Part shown: positions 44,841-52,847 of the stretch, piece after piece
How the letters are laid out: every line of letters starts with the position of its first letter
Position numbering within the stretch: position 1 is the first letter of the stretch
DNA from: Mitsuaria sp. WAJ17
GTDB taxonomy: Bacteria > Pseudomonadota > Gammaproteobacteria > Burkholderiales > Burkholderiaceae_C
Reading direction: 5' to 3'
NCBI RefSeq assembly: GCF_014174515.1
Contig: NZ_JACJUG010000024.1
Location: 1 to 64,000 of the forward strand
DNA length: 64,000 bases
The notes under the pieces: generated by a model
The model's input: only the letters and a program-made list of their open reading frames with translations
The model's database searches: none
What the model was told of the DNA's origin: nothing
Made by a program: the position numbers and the translations under genes

Positions 44841-44852
44841 GCACCGGAGCCC

Positions 44853-44872
44853 GGAGGGGCCGCCGCCCCTCC
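44853..44872 (-). terminator. Hairpin at the end of the SMP-30 gene
   Basis: GGAGGGGC-CGCC-GCCCCTCC, a perfect 8-bp stem with a 4-base loop, begins 5 bases after the SMP-30 stop on the minus strand. There is no T-run, so termination efficiency is uncertain. Confidence 0.5.
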
Positions 44873-44877
44873 CCCTT

Positions 44878-45780
44878 CTACAGCACCACCGCCGGCACCG
44901 GCAGGCCGGGCACGTCCACCCGCAGCTGCAGGACGCAGCCCGCCCAGGGTTGCTCAGCCAGCTCGGGCTCGGGCCGCCCCTGGCGAGCCGTGGTGACAAA
45001 GAGGGTGCGCAGGTCCGCCCCGCCAAAGGCCGGCATGGTGGGGCAGCGCACGGGCAAGCGCAGCTCGGCGAGCACGGCGCCCTGCGGTGAGAGGCGCAGC
45101 AGCCGCTGCCCCTCGAACATCGCCACCCAGTAGGCGCCCTCGGCATCCATGGCGGCACCGTCCGGGCGTCCGCCATAGGAAGACAGCGGCTGCCCAGCCT
45201 CGCGCGGCTGGAAGCCTGCCAGCACGCGCGGCGCGCCGGGCAAGCCGGTGGTGGGGTCGTAGTCGCGGGCGTAGATCGTGTGCGCCTTAGTGTCCGAGCA
45301 GTAGAGCTGGCGGCCGTCTGGGCTGAAGGCCAGACCATTGCCTGTGCTCACGCCAGAGATCAGGGGCTGACAACTCTGAGCATCCAGGCGGTAGAAGAAG
45401 GCCTCCGGCGCCCGGGCGTCGTCGATGCCGCCTATCCACCAGCGCCCCCGCGGATCAGCCTTGCCATCGTTGAAGCGCTGGCGTGCGGGATCGTAGGGCG
45501 GGGCCAGCAGCAACTCGGAACGAGCCGTCGCAGGGTCGAAGGCATGGACACCATCACGGCGCGCCATCAGCAAGCCGCCGGTGGCCCGGACCGCGATGCA
45601 GCCCGGCTCGGCCGGCAGGGGCCAGCGGTCCAGGGTCTCGCCATCAGCCCGCAGGCGCAACAGCTCCTTGCCGGGGATGTCCACCCAGTACAGCGCCTGC
45701 TCCTGCGCATGCCACAGCGGGGATTCGCCCAGGCCGGCAGTGTGCGGGTGGGCGGGGCGGATGTCGATCGGGAGGCTCAT
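44878..45780 (-). CDS. SMP-30/gluconolactonase/LRE-family lactonase
   Basis: A protein of 300 residues, six-bladed beta-propeller of the SMP-30 family. Motifs: LGESPLWHAQEQALYWVDI (metal Glu), RFNDGKADPRGRWWIGG (metal Asn), STGNGLAFSPDGRQLYCSDT and GGRPDGAAMDAEGAYWVAMF (metal Asp). These enzymes hydrolyse sugar lactones with a divalent cation. It lacks a signal peptide, so it is cytoplasmic. It stands alone; the sugar pathway is not apparent nearby. Confidence 0.92.
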   Translation of the reverse strand: MSLPIDIRPAHPHTAGLGESPLWHAQEQALYWVDIPGKELLRLRADGETLDRWPLPAEPGCIAVRATGGLLMARRDGVHAFDPATARSELLLAPPYDPARQRFNDGKADPRGRWWIGGIDDARAPEAFFYRLDAQSCQPLISGVSTGNGLAFSPDGRQLYCSDTKAHTIYARDYDPTTGLPGAPRVLAGFQPREAGQPLSSYGGRPDGAAMDAEGAYWVAMFEGQRLLRLSPQGAVLAELRLPVRCPTMPAFGGADLRTLFVTTARQGRPEPELAEQPWAGCVLQLRVDVPGLPVPAVVL

Positions 45781-45872
45781 GGCGGCGCTTCAGGCAGGGG
45801 AGGCGACCATGCTAGCGGCGTAATCGCTCGTAATCGCGGCCGGGATTGCGGCCGGGCCCCCGCCGGACGCTC

Positions 45873-46367
45873 TCAGTCCAGATCGACCTTGAGGTAGTGC
45901 GCGCCGGGGATGGGGTTGTAGTAGTAGGGCGGCACCGTCTCGAAGCCCAGGTTGCCATAGAGACCGCGCGCAGCTTCCATGTCGTCCAGGGTATCCAGCA
46001 GCATGGCCGAGTAGCCTGCCTGGGTGGCGCGCTCGATCAGCGTCTGTGCCACGATGCGGCCCAGCCCAAAACGGCGGAAGGCGGGTCGCACATAGAGCCG
46101 CTTCATCTCGCAGGCGTTGGCGTAGTCCACGTCAGGCAGGTTGCGGAAGGCGCCGGAGCCCGCCACCTGACCATCCACCAGGGCCAGCAGCAGCAGGCCC
46201 GAGGGCTGCGCGTATTCAACGGGCAGCTGCTGCAGCTCCTGCTCGAAGCCCTGGAAGCACAGGTCCACGTCGAGGCTCTGGGCGTATTCGCGCAGGATCT
46301 GCCGCGCTTCCTCCCACATCTGGGGGCTATCGGGGCTGATCAGTTGGATCTGGTTCGAAGCGTCCAT
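45873..46367 (-). CDS. GNAT-family N-acetyltransferase
   Basis: A protein of 164 residues with the acetyl-CoA-binding core: CEMKRLYVRPAFRRFGLGRIV (the R-x-x-G-x-G/A loop, here RRFGLG) and ARGLYGNLGFETVPPYYYNPI near the C-terminus, where the Tyr is the usual general acid. The substrate is unknown. Neighbours give no hint. Confidence 0.88.
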   Translation of the reverse strand: MDASNQIQLISPDSPQMWEEARQILREYAQSLDVDLCFQGFEQELQQLPVEYAQPSGLLLLALVDGQVAGSGAFRNLPDVDYANACEMKRLYVRPAFRRFGLGRIVAQTLIERATQAGYSAMLLDTLDDMEAARGLYGNLGFETVPPYYYNPIPGAHYLKVDLD

Positions 46368-46445
46368 AGGCGGGCCAGTTTACCCACGCTGCGGGCGATC
46401 GCGTTGTCCGGACGCGACTGGAGGCGGCGCACGCGGGCCCGCGCC

Positions 46446-47138
46446 TCAGCCGGGCGCCCCCAGAGTCACCAGCAGGTAGACCGCCGCCACGCAGGCCGTC
46501 AGCAGGGTCAGGGCGAAGAGCCGTGTGGCCGCGGAGTCGCGGCTGGCCTGGAGGTGGGCGGGAGCCAGCTTGTCGCCGCCCAGCATAGCGCCAATCAACT
46601 GGCGGCGCTTGAACCATTGATGGAAGAGCACCGCCCCCACGTGCAGGCCCAGCATGGCGTAGAGGCCCCACTGGCCCAGGTGCTGGTGGTAATCCGTCCA
46701 TTCCAGGCTGGTCTCGCTGCTGACCCAGGCGGCCAGGGGGCCGGAGGTCGCCACCTCGTCATCGGAGATGAGGCCCGAACCCACCTGCACCGCCAGCCAG
46801 GCCAGCATGACCAGCACCGACAGCGCGCCCAGCGGGTTGTGGCCGACGTCGAAATGGTCGTCAGGCAAGGCCTGACCCCGCAGATAGCGCCAGGTGGCCG
46901 CCGGGCCGTAGAGCATCTGGCGCCAGCGGGACCAGTGCCCGCCGAACACGCCCCACAGCAGGCGGAACACCAGCAGGGCCATCACCGCATAGCCGAAGCG
47001 CAGGTGCCAGGCCATGGCATTGCCGCCCAGCTTGGCGCAGACCACCGCCCCGCCCACACAGAGCACCAGGCCCCAGTGGAAGAGCCGGGTGGGCAAGTCC
47101 CAGACGCGCAGGGCCTGGTGGGTGTCGAGGTCCTTCAT
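46446..47138 (-). CDS. Membrane cytochrome b (b561/Ni-Fe-hydrogenase b-type family)
   Basis: A protein of 230 residues. Begins MKDLDTHQALRVWDLPTRLFHWG, the family signature with the first haem His. About four membrane helices follow, with further His in AWHLRFGYAV and LGLHVGAVLFHQWF. It faces a divergent gene for cytochrome c', a pairing seen in many proteobacteria where the b-type protein is thought to reduce the c-type partner. One copy of the dispersed motif lies in frame here (RGQALPDD, about residues 88-95). Start at 47138; upstream codons look non-coding. Confidence 0.9.
   Translation of the reverse strand: MKDLDTHQALRVWDLPTRLFHWGLVLCVGGAVVCAKLGGNAMAWHLRFGYAVMALLVFRLLWGVFGGHWSRWRQMLYGPAATWRYLRGQALPDDHFDVGHNPLGALSVLVMLAWLAVQVGSGLISDDEVATSGPLAAWVSSETSLEWTDYHQHLGQWGLYAMLGLHVGAVLFHQWFKRRQLIGAMLGGDKLAPAHLQASRDSAATRLFALTLLTACVAAVYLLVTLGAPG
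46864..46879 (-). repeat. Dispersed 16-bp motif, copy 6 (inside the cytochrome b gene)
   Basis: The minus strand reads GGGGTCAGGCCTTGCC, one mismatch from the motif, encoding Gly-Gln-Ala-Leu-Pro in the loop between membrane helices. Confidence 0.55.
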
Positions 47139-47324
47139 GAGGCAACGATACCCGAGCCCCGGGGTGAACCCAAGCCGTACGGCGGGATCCGTGCCTGCCC
47201 GATGGTCCCACGCCACGGCTCACCGCCCGCAGGAGCGCCACCCCGGGGTGCTGGCCTACACTGCGCCGACCGGTCCCAGCCCCGCCGGGCAATGCACCGG
47301 GCAAACCATCACCACGGAGACCCC

Positions 47325-47807
47325 ATGCCCTCGATTCTCGCCAAGAGCCGCTCCCCCCTTCTGGCGCTGCTGTGCCTGGCCGGTGCCCTGAGCGGCGCCC
47401 AGGCACAGGGCGCCTTCAAGCGCCCGTCCGATGCCGTCGAATACCGCCAGGCCGGTTTCGAGCTGATGGCCACGCATTTCAAGCGCCTCAACGACATGGC
47501 CCAGGGCAAAGTGCCCTATGACGCCAAGGCCGTGGAGGACAACATGGCTGTGATCGCCGTCGTGTCCAAGCTGCCCTTCACCGCCTTCGTGCCGGGTAGC
47601 GAAAAGGTCAAGGGCAGTGAAGCCCTGCCCGAGGTCTGGAGCCAGCCGGCCAAATTCCAGGAAGCGGCAGACAAGCTTCAGGCCGAGGTCGGCAAGCTGC
47701 AGGCGGCGGTCAAGTCCGGCAAGCAGGAAGACGTGAAGATCGCTGCAGGCGCCGTGGGCCAGAGCTGCAAGGCCTGCCACGACAACTTCAAGCAGAAGGG
47801 CCACTGA
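47325..47807 (+). CDS. Cytochrome c' (class II c-type cytochrome)
   Basis: A protein of 160 residues with Sec signal (MPSILAKSRSPLLALLCLAGALSGAQA|Q) and a four-helix bundle ending in the haem-attachment motif CKACH (about 147-151) near the C-terminus, the arrangement of cytochrome c'. Mature N-terminus FKRPSDAVEYRQAGFELMATHFKRLNDM fits the family. These periplasmic proteins bind NO or CO and may protect against nitrosative stress. GGAG precedes the ATG. Divergent from the cytochrome b gene; followed by the 119-bp repeat array. Confidence 0.94.
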   Translation: MPSILAKSRSPLLALLCLAGALSGAQAQGAFKRPSDAVEYRQAGFELMATHFKRLNDMAQGKVPYDAKAVEDNMAVIAVVSKLPFTAFVPGSEKVKGSEALPEVWSQPAKFQEAADKLQAEVGKLQAAVKSGKQEDVKIAAGAVGQSCKACHDNFKQKGH

Positions 47808-47816
47808 GCATTTCGA

Positions 47817-48110
47817 TCCTCCTCAGGCTTCGCCTGGCTGGGCAAAGCCCAGCACGACCCGCCGGGTCTTGGTTACAGGGGCATTCTGGTGAGCCCTCAC
47901 ATCGGCTGCGCCGACATGAGGACTCCCCGAAGAAGTCCTCCTCAGGCTTCGCCTGGCTGGGCAAAGCCCAGCACGACCCTCCGGGTCTTGGTTACAGGGG
48001 CATTCTGGTGAGCCCTCACATCGGCTGCGCCGACATGAGGACTCCCCGAAGAAGTCCTCCTCAGGCTTCGCCTGGCTGGGCAAAGCCCAGCACGACCCGC
48101 CGGGTCTTGG
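47817..48110. repeat. 119-bp tandem repeat array copying the 3' end of alaX
   Basis: Two complete units (47817-47935 and 47936-48054) and a 56-bp partial third (48055-48110) differ at one position. The third copy is the native end of alaX (last 50 bases plus 6 past the stop). The unit holds several stems: GCTGGGC-AAA-GCCCAGC, GAGGACT...AGTCCTC, and CCTCA/TGAGG with TCGGC/GCCGA. The repeats place two extra alaX stop-end copies downstream of the gene. Confidence 0.93.
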
Positions 48111-48783
48111 CGGACTTCTTCTCGATCTTCGTGACGACCACGGCGCCGATGTCGGCGGTGTTGGCCACATGCGTCCCGCCGCAGGGCTGGAGGTCCACAC
48201 CCTCGATCTCGACGAGGCGCACGCGGCCGCTGCCCCGCGGCGGCTGCACACTCATGCTGCGCACGAGGCCAGGGTTGGCATCCAGCTCGGCGTCGGTGAT
48301 CCAGCGGAGCTGTACGGGCCGTGCCTCGGCCACCAAGCGGGCCAGGCCGGCCGTGAGGGCGTCCTTGTCCAGGGGCTCGCTCATGTGGAAATCCAGACGC
48401 GCATAGCCTGCGGTGATGGAGCAACCATCGACCGGCTGCGGCACCAGCGCGCACAACAGGTGCGTGGCCGTGTGGAAGCGCATGTGCGCCCGTCGCCGCT
48501 GGGCATCGATGCGCAGTTGCACCTCCTGCCCGGGCGCCAGGCCTTCCAGCGACTGCCCCGCCGCGGGCAGGTGCAGGATCTCCAGACCCTCGCCCTTGCG
48601 GGTGTCTGCTATGGCAAGCACGCGGCCGTCGGCCAGTACCATGTCGCCCGCATCGCCCGCCTGGCCACCTCCCTGGGGATAGAAGACCGTGCGGTCCACC
48701 AGCAGGCCGCGCTCGTCCGCGCGCAGCAGGTGGGCCGTGCATTCAAGCAGCCCGGCATCGTCCCGGAACAGGTCCTGCGTCAT
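48061..48783 (-). CDS. AlaX-type alanyl-tRNA editing protein
   Basis: A protein of 240 residues: free-standing trans-editing domain that hydrolyses mischarged (Ser- or Gly-) alanyl-tRNA. Zinc ligands are seen in MRFHTATHLL (HxxxH) and CGGTHVANT (C and H). The N-terminal TVFYPQGGGQAGDAG matches the AlaX-M/L branch (with part of the beta-barrel domain). The C-terminal 16 residues (KTRRVVLGFAQPGEA region) are encoded by the start of the 119-bp repeat. The ATG overlaps the stop of the glyoxalase-like gene (ATGA). Last gene of the racemase-led operon. Confidence 0.9.
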   Translation of the reverse strand: MTQDLFRDDAGLLECTAHLLRADERGLLVDRTVFYPQGGGQAGDAGDMVLADGRVLAIADTRKGEGLEILHLPAAGQSLEGLAPGQEVQLRIDAQRRRAHMRFHTATHLLCALVPQPVDGCSITAGYARLDFHMSEPLDKDALTAGLARLVAEARPVQLRWITDAELDANPGLVRSMSVQPPRGSGRVRLVEIEGVDLQPCGGTHVANTADIGAVVVTKIEKKSAKTRRVVLGFAQPGEA

Positions 48784-49358
48784 CCGATCACCTCCAGCAT
48801 CGTCTCGCCCAGCGGGGTGTCCAGCCAGGCACGCGGGCCCTCGCGGGCCTCGAAGGCCTTGAGGCTGACGGGACTGTCGGGCAGGGCATCGCAGGGGTGT
48901 CTGTCCCCCCATTCGATCAGCACAGGCAGGCCTTCCCGGCGCAGGCGCCGACCGTCCTCACGCAGGGCGATCTGCCAGCTCAGCAGGCCGCGCGAGGCCG
49001 CCACCGCCTGGCCGCCGTCCACGCCCTCGCTGCGCCACTGCGCCAGCGTCGCCTCCAGGCTGGGCACACGTGCGACCCAGTGGATGAGGCCCGGCCCCTG
49101 GGCCAGGCGCTGGCGCAGTTCGGGCTGGTCCAGGTCGAACCAGCGGGCGCGCCCGGGCGGCGGCGCCTCGGGGTCGATGGCGATGATCTCCAGGTAGCAG
49201 CGCGGATGCGCCGCCGAACTGATGTTGAGCACGGCGTTGTGCGTGCCCATCAGCACATGCTTGCCGCCGGGCGCGGGGCGCACGCCCAGGACGCGCTCGC
49301 ACCAGGCCACCCCATCCTCCAGCGCGGCCGCACCCACCACCAGATGATCCATGTCCAT
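48780..49358 (-). CDS. Glyoxalase-like (VOC superfamily, Glyoxalase_3 type) protein
   Basis: A protein of 192 residues. Begins MDMDHLVVGAAALEDGVAWCERVLG, the Glyoxalase_3-type VOC N-terminus, followed by GGKHVLMGTHNAVLNI and CYLEIIAIDPEAPPP with the usual metal-site His/Glu positions. Catalytic role is unknown; in many genomes such genes accompany PhzF or amino-acid genes. Sits between phzF-like (42-bp gap) and alaX (4-bp overlap). Confidence 0.85.
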   Translation of the reverse strand: MDMDHLVVGAAALEDGVAWCERVLGVRPAPGGKHVLMGTHNAVLNISSAAHPRCYLEIIAIDPEAPPPGRARWFDLDQPELRQRLAQGPGLIHWVARVPSLEATLAQWRSEGVDGGQAVAASRGLLSWQIALREDGRRLRREGLPVLIEWGDRHPCDALPDSPVSLKAFEAREGPRAWLDTPLGETMLEVIG

Positions 49359-49400
49359 GCCGGTCTCCCTTGCTGCGTTCAGATTCGGGGAAGGCAGGTC

Positions 49401-50246
49401 TCAGAGACGGACCTGCCCTTCGATCAAGGGTACGACGTCGCCGCCGATCCAGCAGGTACCGCCCTCGCTGCGCACATGGATTCGCCCGTCACGGCCCAGC
49501 ACGCGGCCCTGGCCGGCGGTGTAGGACGAAACCGCCAGGCCGCTGCCGATCAGCCACAGCGCCAGGCCGGCGTTGAGGCTGCCCGTCACCGGGTCCTCGG
49601 GCACCGACAGGTTCGGCACGAAGCCGCGCACCTCGAACTGCAGTTCGTGCCCCGGCGGATAGGCGCCGACCACGCCCAGGTCCAGGCCCTGCATGGCCAG
49701 GAAGTCCGGCTGCAGGGCCAGCACGGCCTCGGCCGTCTCCAGGCGCGCCGCCACCCAGGGCGGCCCGCCGTTGTCCACCCAGACCACGTCCAGCAACTGG
49801 GTGTCCGCCACGCGCAGGGCGCGGACCACCTGGGCGCGCACCTCGGCCGGCACCGGGCCGCTGCGCACCAGGGCCGGCGCCGCGAAGGCCAGGCGCTCGC
49901 CGTCCTGGCGCAGGGTGACCGCGCCAATGGCGCTTTCCTGCACGACGCGGCCCGGCGTCTTCGGCACGCCGCCGTGCTTCAGCCAGACGTGGGCTGAGCC
50001 CAGGGTCGGATGCCCCGCGAAGGGCAGCTCGCCGCCGGGTGTGAAGATGCGCACGCGGTAGTCCGCCTCGGGCATGGTGGGCGGCAGCAGGAAAGTTGTC
50101 TCACTGAGGTTGGTCCAGCAGGCAAAGGCCTGCATCTGGGTCTCGTCAAGACCGGTGCCATCCACCACCACGGCCAGCGCATTGCCCTTGAGCGGTACCG
50201 CCGTGAAGACATCGACCTGGGCAAAGGGACGCAAACGCGGGCTCAT
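49401..50246 (-). CDS. PhzF-family isomerase/epimerase-like protein
   Basis: A protein of 281 residues with the PhzF diaminopimelate-epimerase-like fold: QVDVFTAVPLKGNALAVVVD, the catalytic-Glu region TNLSETTFLLPP, YRVRIFTPGGELPFAGHPTLG (hallmark AGHPTLG) and VPEDPVTGSLN near the C-terminus. Family members isomerise small acids; the natural substrate of most copies is not known. GGAG lies 6 bases before the ATG at 50246 (a TTG directly upstream is ignored). Confidence 0.93.
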   Translation of the reverse strand: MSPRLRPFAQVDVFTAVPLKGNALAVVVDGTGLDETQMQAFACWTNLSETTFLLPPTMPEADYRVRIFTPGGELPFAGHPTLGSAHVWLKHGGVPKTPGRVVQESAIGAVTLRQDGERLAFAAPALVRSGPVPAEVRAQVVRALRVADTQLLDVVWVDNGGPPWVAARLETAEAVLALQPDFLAMQGLDLGVVGAYPPGHELQFEVRGFVPNLSVPEDPVTGSLNAGLALWLIGSGLAVSSYTAGQGRVLGRDGRIHVRSEGGTCWIGGDVVPLIEGQVRL

Positions 50247-50285
50247 CAAGGCTCCTTCAGGCGGTGACGATGGAAAAGGAAACGT

Positions 50286-50777
50286 TCAGGGCGGCGACTT
50301 GGCGCCGTCGCGCAGGTACAGGCCGGGCCGGGCAATCTCCATGCCTCGCTCCGGATGGCCCAGAGGCTGGAAGCCGTGGCGGGCGTAGAGCGACTGCATG
50401 TCCCGCGTGACCAGCTGCAGCCGGCGCAGGCCCTGCAGGTCCGGATGCCGCAGCAGGGTCTGCATCATCCAGTCGGCCAGGCCCTGGCGGCGGTGCGCCT
50501 CCAGCACATAGACATCGCAGAGGTAGGCGTAGGTGGCCCGGTCCGTGACCATGCGGGCGAAACCCACCTGAACCTCAAGCCCCTCGCCTTCGGCACAGCG
50601 CAGCGCGATGCACAGGGAGTGCTCGATGGCGCGCTGCACCAGGGCCAGGGAGATGCCCTCGGACCAGTAGGCCCGGCTCAGGTAGGCATGGGCGGCCATG
50701 GCGTCGATGTCGGCCGGCGCGAAGCCCAGCCGGTAGCGGCGCTCACCAAGCTGGCGCTGCAGGCGCTCGTCCGCCAC
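50286..50777 (-). CDS. GNAT-family N-acetyltransferase (YitI/ArgA-like)
   Basis: A protein of 163 residues: YWSEGISLALVQRAIEHS near the N-terminus, then VGFARMVTDRATYAYLCDVYVLEAHRRQGLADWM with the acetyl-CoA loop RRQGLA and LYARHGFQPLGHPERGMEI at the end. Nine bases from the aminotransferase gene and 39 from phzF-like, so in the operon. The acetyl acceptor may be an amino acid or amine made by its neighbours; that is inference. Confidence 0.88.
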   Translation of the reverse strand: MADERLQRQLGERRYRLGFAPADIDAMAAHAYLSRAYWSEGISLALVQRAIEHSLCIALRCAEGEGLEVQVGFARMVTDRATYAYLCDVYVLEAHRRQGLADWMMQTLLRHPDLQGLRRLQLVTRDMQSLYARHGFQPLGHPERGMEIARPGLYLRDGAKSPP

Positions 50778-50786
50778 GGTGTCGCC

Positions 50787-51998
50787 TCAGGGCGTGGGCT
50801 GGGCGCCGGACTCCAGCGCCTCGCCCAGCACGCGGCCCAGGATGGCCACGCCTTCGGTGATCAGCTCCGGCGTCAGGGTCACGAAGGACAGGCGCAGGGC
50901 ACGCGGATCGGGGTTGGCTGCATAGAAGGCCGCGCCGGGCACGTAGGCGATGTTGGCGTCCACAGCCTTGGGCAGTAGGGCCATGGCGTCCAGGCCTTCG
51001 GGTAGGCGGATCCAGAAGAACATGCCGCCCTTGGGCTTCTGCCACTCGCAGCCGGCCGGCAAGTACTTCTCCAGGGCCGCGGCCATGGCGTCGCGGTTGG
51101 CCTTGTAGCGGGCACGGATGCTGGGGATGTGCTGGTCCAGGAAGCCGTCCTTGATGACCTCGTAGACCACGCGCTGGTTGAAGCCCGGGGTGTGGAGGTC
51201 GGCAGCCTGCTTGGCCTGCAGCAGCTTGGGGTACAGGGCCTTGGGCGCGATGATGTAGCCCAGGCGGAAGCCAGGGGTCAGCACCTTGGAGAAGGAACCC
51301 AGGTAGATGGAGCCCTCAGGCCACAGCGAGCTCAGCGCGGCAGGCGGCTCCTCGTCAAACCAAAGGTCGCCGTAGGGGTTGTCTTCCACGACCGGCACGT
51401 TGGCGGCCTTGGCCGCGGCCATCACGGCCTGGCGACGCTCGGCGCTCATCACGCGGCCGGTGGGGTTCTGGTAGTTGGGCAGCAGGTAGGCGAAGCGAGT
51501 ACCGGGCGCATCATGGGCCAGGCGGCCGAAGGCCTCGGGCAGCGGGCCTTCGTGATCGCTGGCCAGGCTCGTGAAGATGGGCTCGTAGGGCGTGAAGGCC
51601 TGCAGGGCACCCAGGTAGGTGGGCGTCTCGACGGCCACGGGGGCGCCGGCATCGCACAGGATCTTGCCGACCAGGTCCAGGCCCTGCTGCGAACCGCTGG
51701 TGATCAGCACCTGGTCCGCCGAACATTCCATCCCCAAGCGCGCCACGCGGGCGGCCACCCACTCGCGCAGCGGCGCGAAGCCCTCGCTGGCGGCGTACTG
51801 CAGGGATTCCTTGGCGTTGAGCGAGAGCACGCGGTCACAGGCGGTCTTGAGGGCCTCGACCGGAAAGGTGTCCGCCGAGGGCAGGCCGCCAGCCATGGAC
51901 AGGATGCCCGGCTTCTCGGTGACCTTGAGGATCTCGCGGATGATGGACGGATTCATCCGTGCGGCGCGTTGGGCCAGGTTCCAGGGGGTGGTGCTCAT
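50787..51998 (-). CDS. PLP-dependent class I/II aminotransferase (2-aminoadipate/LysN-like)
   Basis: A protein of 403 residues, fold-type I. Landmarks: GILSMAGGLPSADTFP, YAASEGFAPLREWVAARV, LITSGSQQGLDLVGKI, LPNYQNPTGRVMS, VEDNPYGDLWFDEE and the PLP Lys near 238 in GSFSKVLTPGFRLGYI. The sequence matches the MocR-related catalytic branch (2-aminoadipate, aromatic or branched-chain amino-acid transaminases) without the DNA-binding domain. It is 60 bases from the racemase gene. It probably deaminates an amino acid supplied or racemised by the neighbouring enzyme. Confidence 0.93.
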   Translation of the reverse strand: MSTTPWNLAQRAARMNPSIIREILKVTEKPGILSMAGGLPSADTFPVEALKTACDRVLSLNAKESLQYAASEGFAPLREWVAARVARLGMECSADQVLITSGSQQGLDLVGKILCDAGAPVAVETPTYLGALQAFTPYEPIFTSLASDHEGPLPEAFGRLAHDAPGTRFAYLLPNYQNPTGRVMSAERRQAVMAAAKAANVPVVEDNPYGDLWFDEEPPAALSSLWPEGSIYLGSFSKVLTPGFRLGYIIAPKALYPKLLQAKQAADLHTPGFNQRVVYEVIKDGFLDQHIPSIRARYKANRDAMAAALEKYLPAGCEWQKPKGGMFFWIRLPEGLDAMALLPKAVDANIAYVPGAAFYAANPDPRALRLSFVTLTPELITEGVAILGRVLGEALESGAQPTP

Positions 51999-52058
51999 CT
52001 TCTTGTCTCCAGCAAGTCGTCTGAAAAGCGTCGGGGGCCGGCGAAGGCCCCGGTAAAG

Positions 52059-52775
52059 TCACGGGGCCAGCAGCCAGTCTGCAGCCGCCTGCGCCTGCAG
52101 GCGGGTGCTGTCGATGAACGGCAGCGGGCAGTCTCGCTGGACCGCATCATCCAGCAAGAGTCCCAATTCGGTACAGCCCAGGATCAGGGCCTGGGCACCC
52201 TGCTCGGCCAGGCGGGCGGCCTGGGCCAGCAGCGCCTGACGTGAGTTGTCGCGCACATCGCCACGGCACAGCTCCTCGAAGATGATGCGGTGCACCTCCT
52301 CGGCGGCCTCGCCCTGCGGGCTCAGGAGCTCGATGCCCTGGGCGTTCATGCGTTCGGTGTAGAAGCCCGGCGCCATGGTGTAGCGCGTGCCCATGAGGGC
52401 CGCCCGGCGGATGCCCTGGCGCTTGAGCGCGGCCGCCGTCAGGTCCACCAGGTGCAGCAGGGGCAGTTCCCCGGCCGCCTCGATGGCCGGGGCCACGCGG
52501 TGCATGGTGTTGGTCGCCAGCATCAGGGCGCCGGCGCCGGCTCGGCGCAACCCGGCCGCCGCCTCGCCCAGCAGTTGCCCGGCCTCGTCCCAGTGGTCCT
52601 CGCGCTGCAGGGTGGCGATCTCGTCAAAATCCACGCTCCACAGCAGCAGGCGCGCGCTGTGCAGCCCGCCCTGCCGGGCGGCCACCTCGCGGTTGATCAG
52701 GGCGTACAGCTGCGCGCTGGACTCCCAGCTCATGCCGCCGAGCAGTCCCAGAACACGGGTTGAAGACTTCTGCAT
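52059..52775 (-). CDS. Aspartate/glutamate-racemase-family protein (YgeA-like)
   Basis: A protein of 238 residues of the cofactor-independent racemase fold. MQKSSTRVLGLLGGMSWESS starts the domain; the second catalytic Cys is in ALILGCTELGLLL (about 200). At the first catalytic position (T88 in LATNTMH) the usual Cys is absent and Thr is present, the Thr/Cys pair described for E. coli YgeA. Likely racemises an acidic or related amino acid. It faces the MocR regulator gene across 72 bases carrying a perfect inverted repeat, and leads the operon. Confidence 0.9.
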   Translation of the reverse strand: MQKSSTRVLGLLGGMSWESSAQLYALINREVAARQGGLHSARLLLWSVDFDEIATLQREDHWDEAGQLLGEAAAGLRRAGAGALMLATNTMHRVAPAIEAAGELPLLHLVDLTAAALKRQGIRRAALMGTRYTMAPGFYTERMNAQGIELLSPQGEAAEEVHRIIFEELCRGDVRDNSRQALLAQAARLAEQGAQALILGCTELGLLLDDAVQRDCPLPFIDSTRLQAQAAADWLLAP

Positions 52776-52796
52776 CGGCCCAGTCTACGGCCACAG

Positions 52797-52846
52797 CCAG
52801 TACAGAACCAATACACTTATCCAGACAGCACTAGAAACTGTACTGG
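52797..52846. promoter_or_regulatory. Inverted repeat between racemase and MocR genes, probable operator
   Basis: CCAGTACAG (52797-52805) and CTGTACTGG (52838-52846) are perfect inverted copies 32 bases apart (about four turns centre to centre). The left arm is 22 bases before the racemase ATG; the right arm ends one base before the MocR ATG. This is the expected place for autoregulation and control of the operon. Confidence 0.65.
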
Positions 52847-52847
52847 C

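Noticed and set aside
47817-48110. CRISPR array
   Set aside because: Units are 119 bp, near-identical throughout, with no repeat/spacer alternation and no cas gene.
47823-48251. ORFs running through the 119-bp repeats
   Set aside because: They exist only because the repeat period (119) shifts frame and keeps stops out; the repeated peptides come from non-coding units.
52776-52847. Transposon inverted ends (the 9-bp arms)
   Set aside because: Arms are placed symmetrically in a divergent promoter gap beside a MocR gene, with no target duplication; an operator explains them better.
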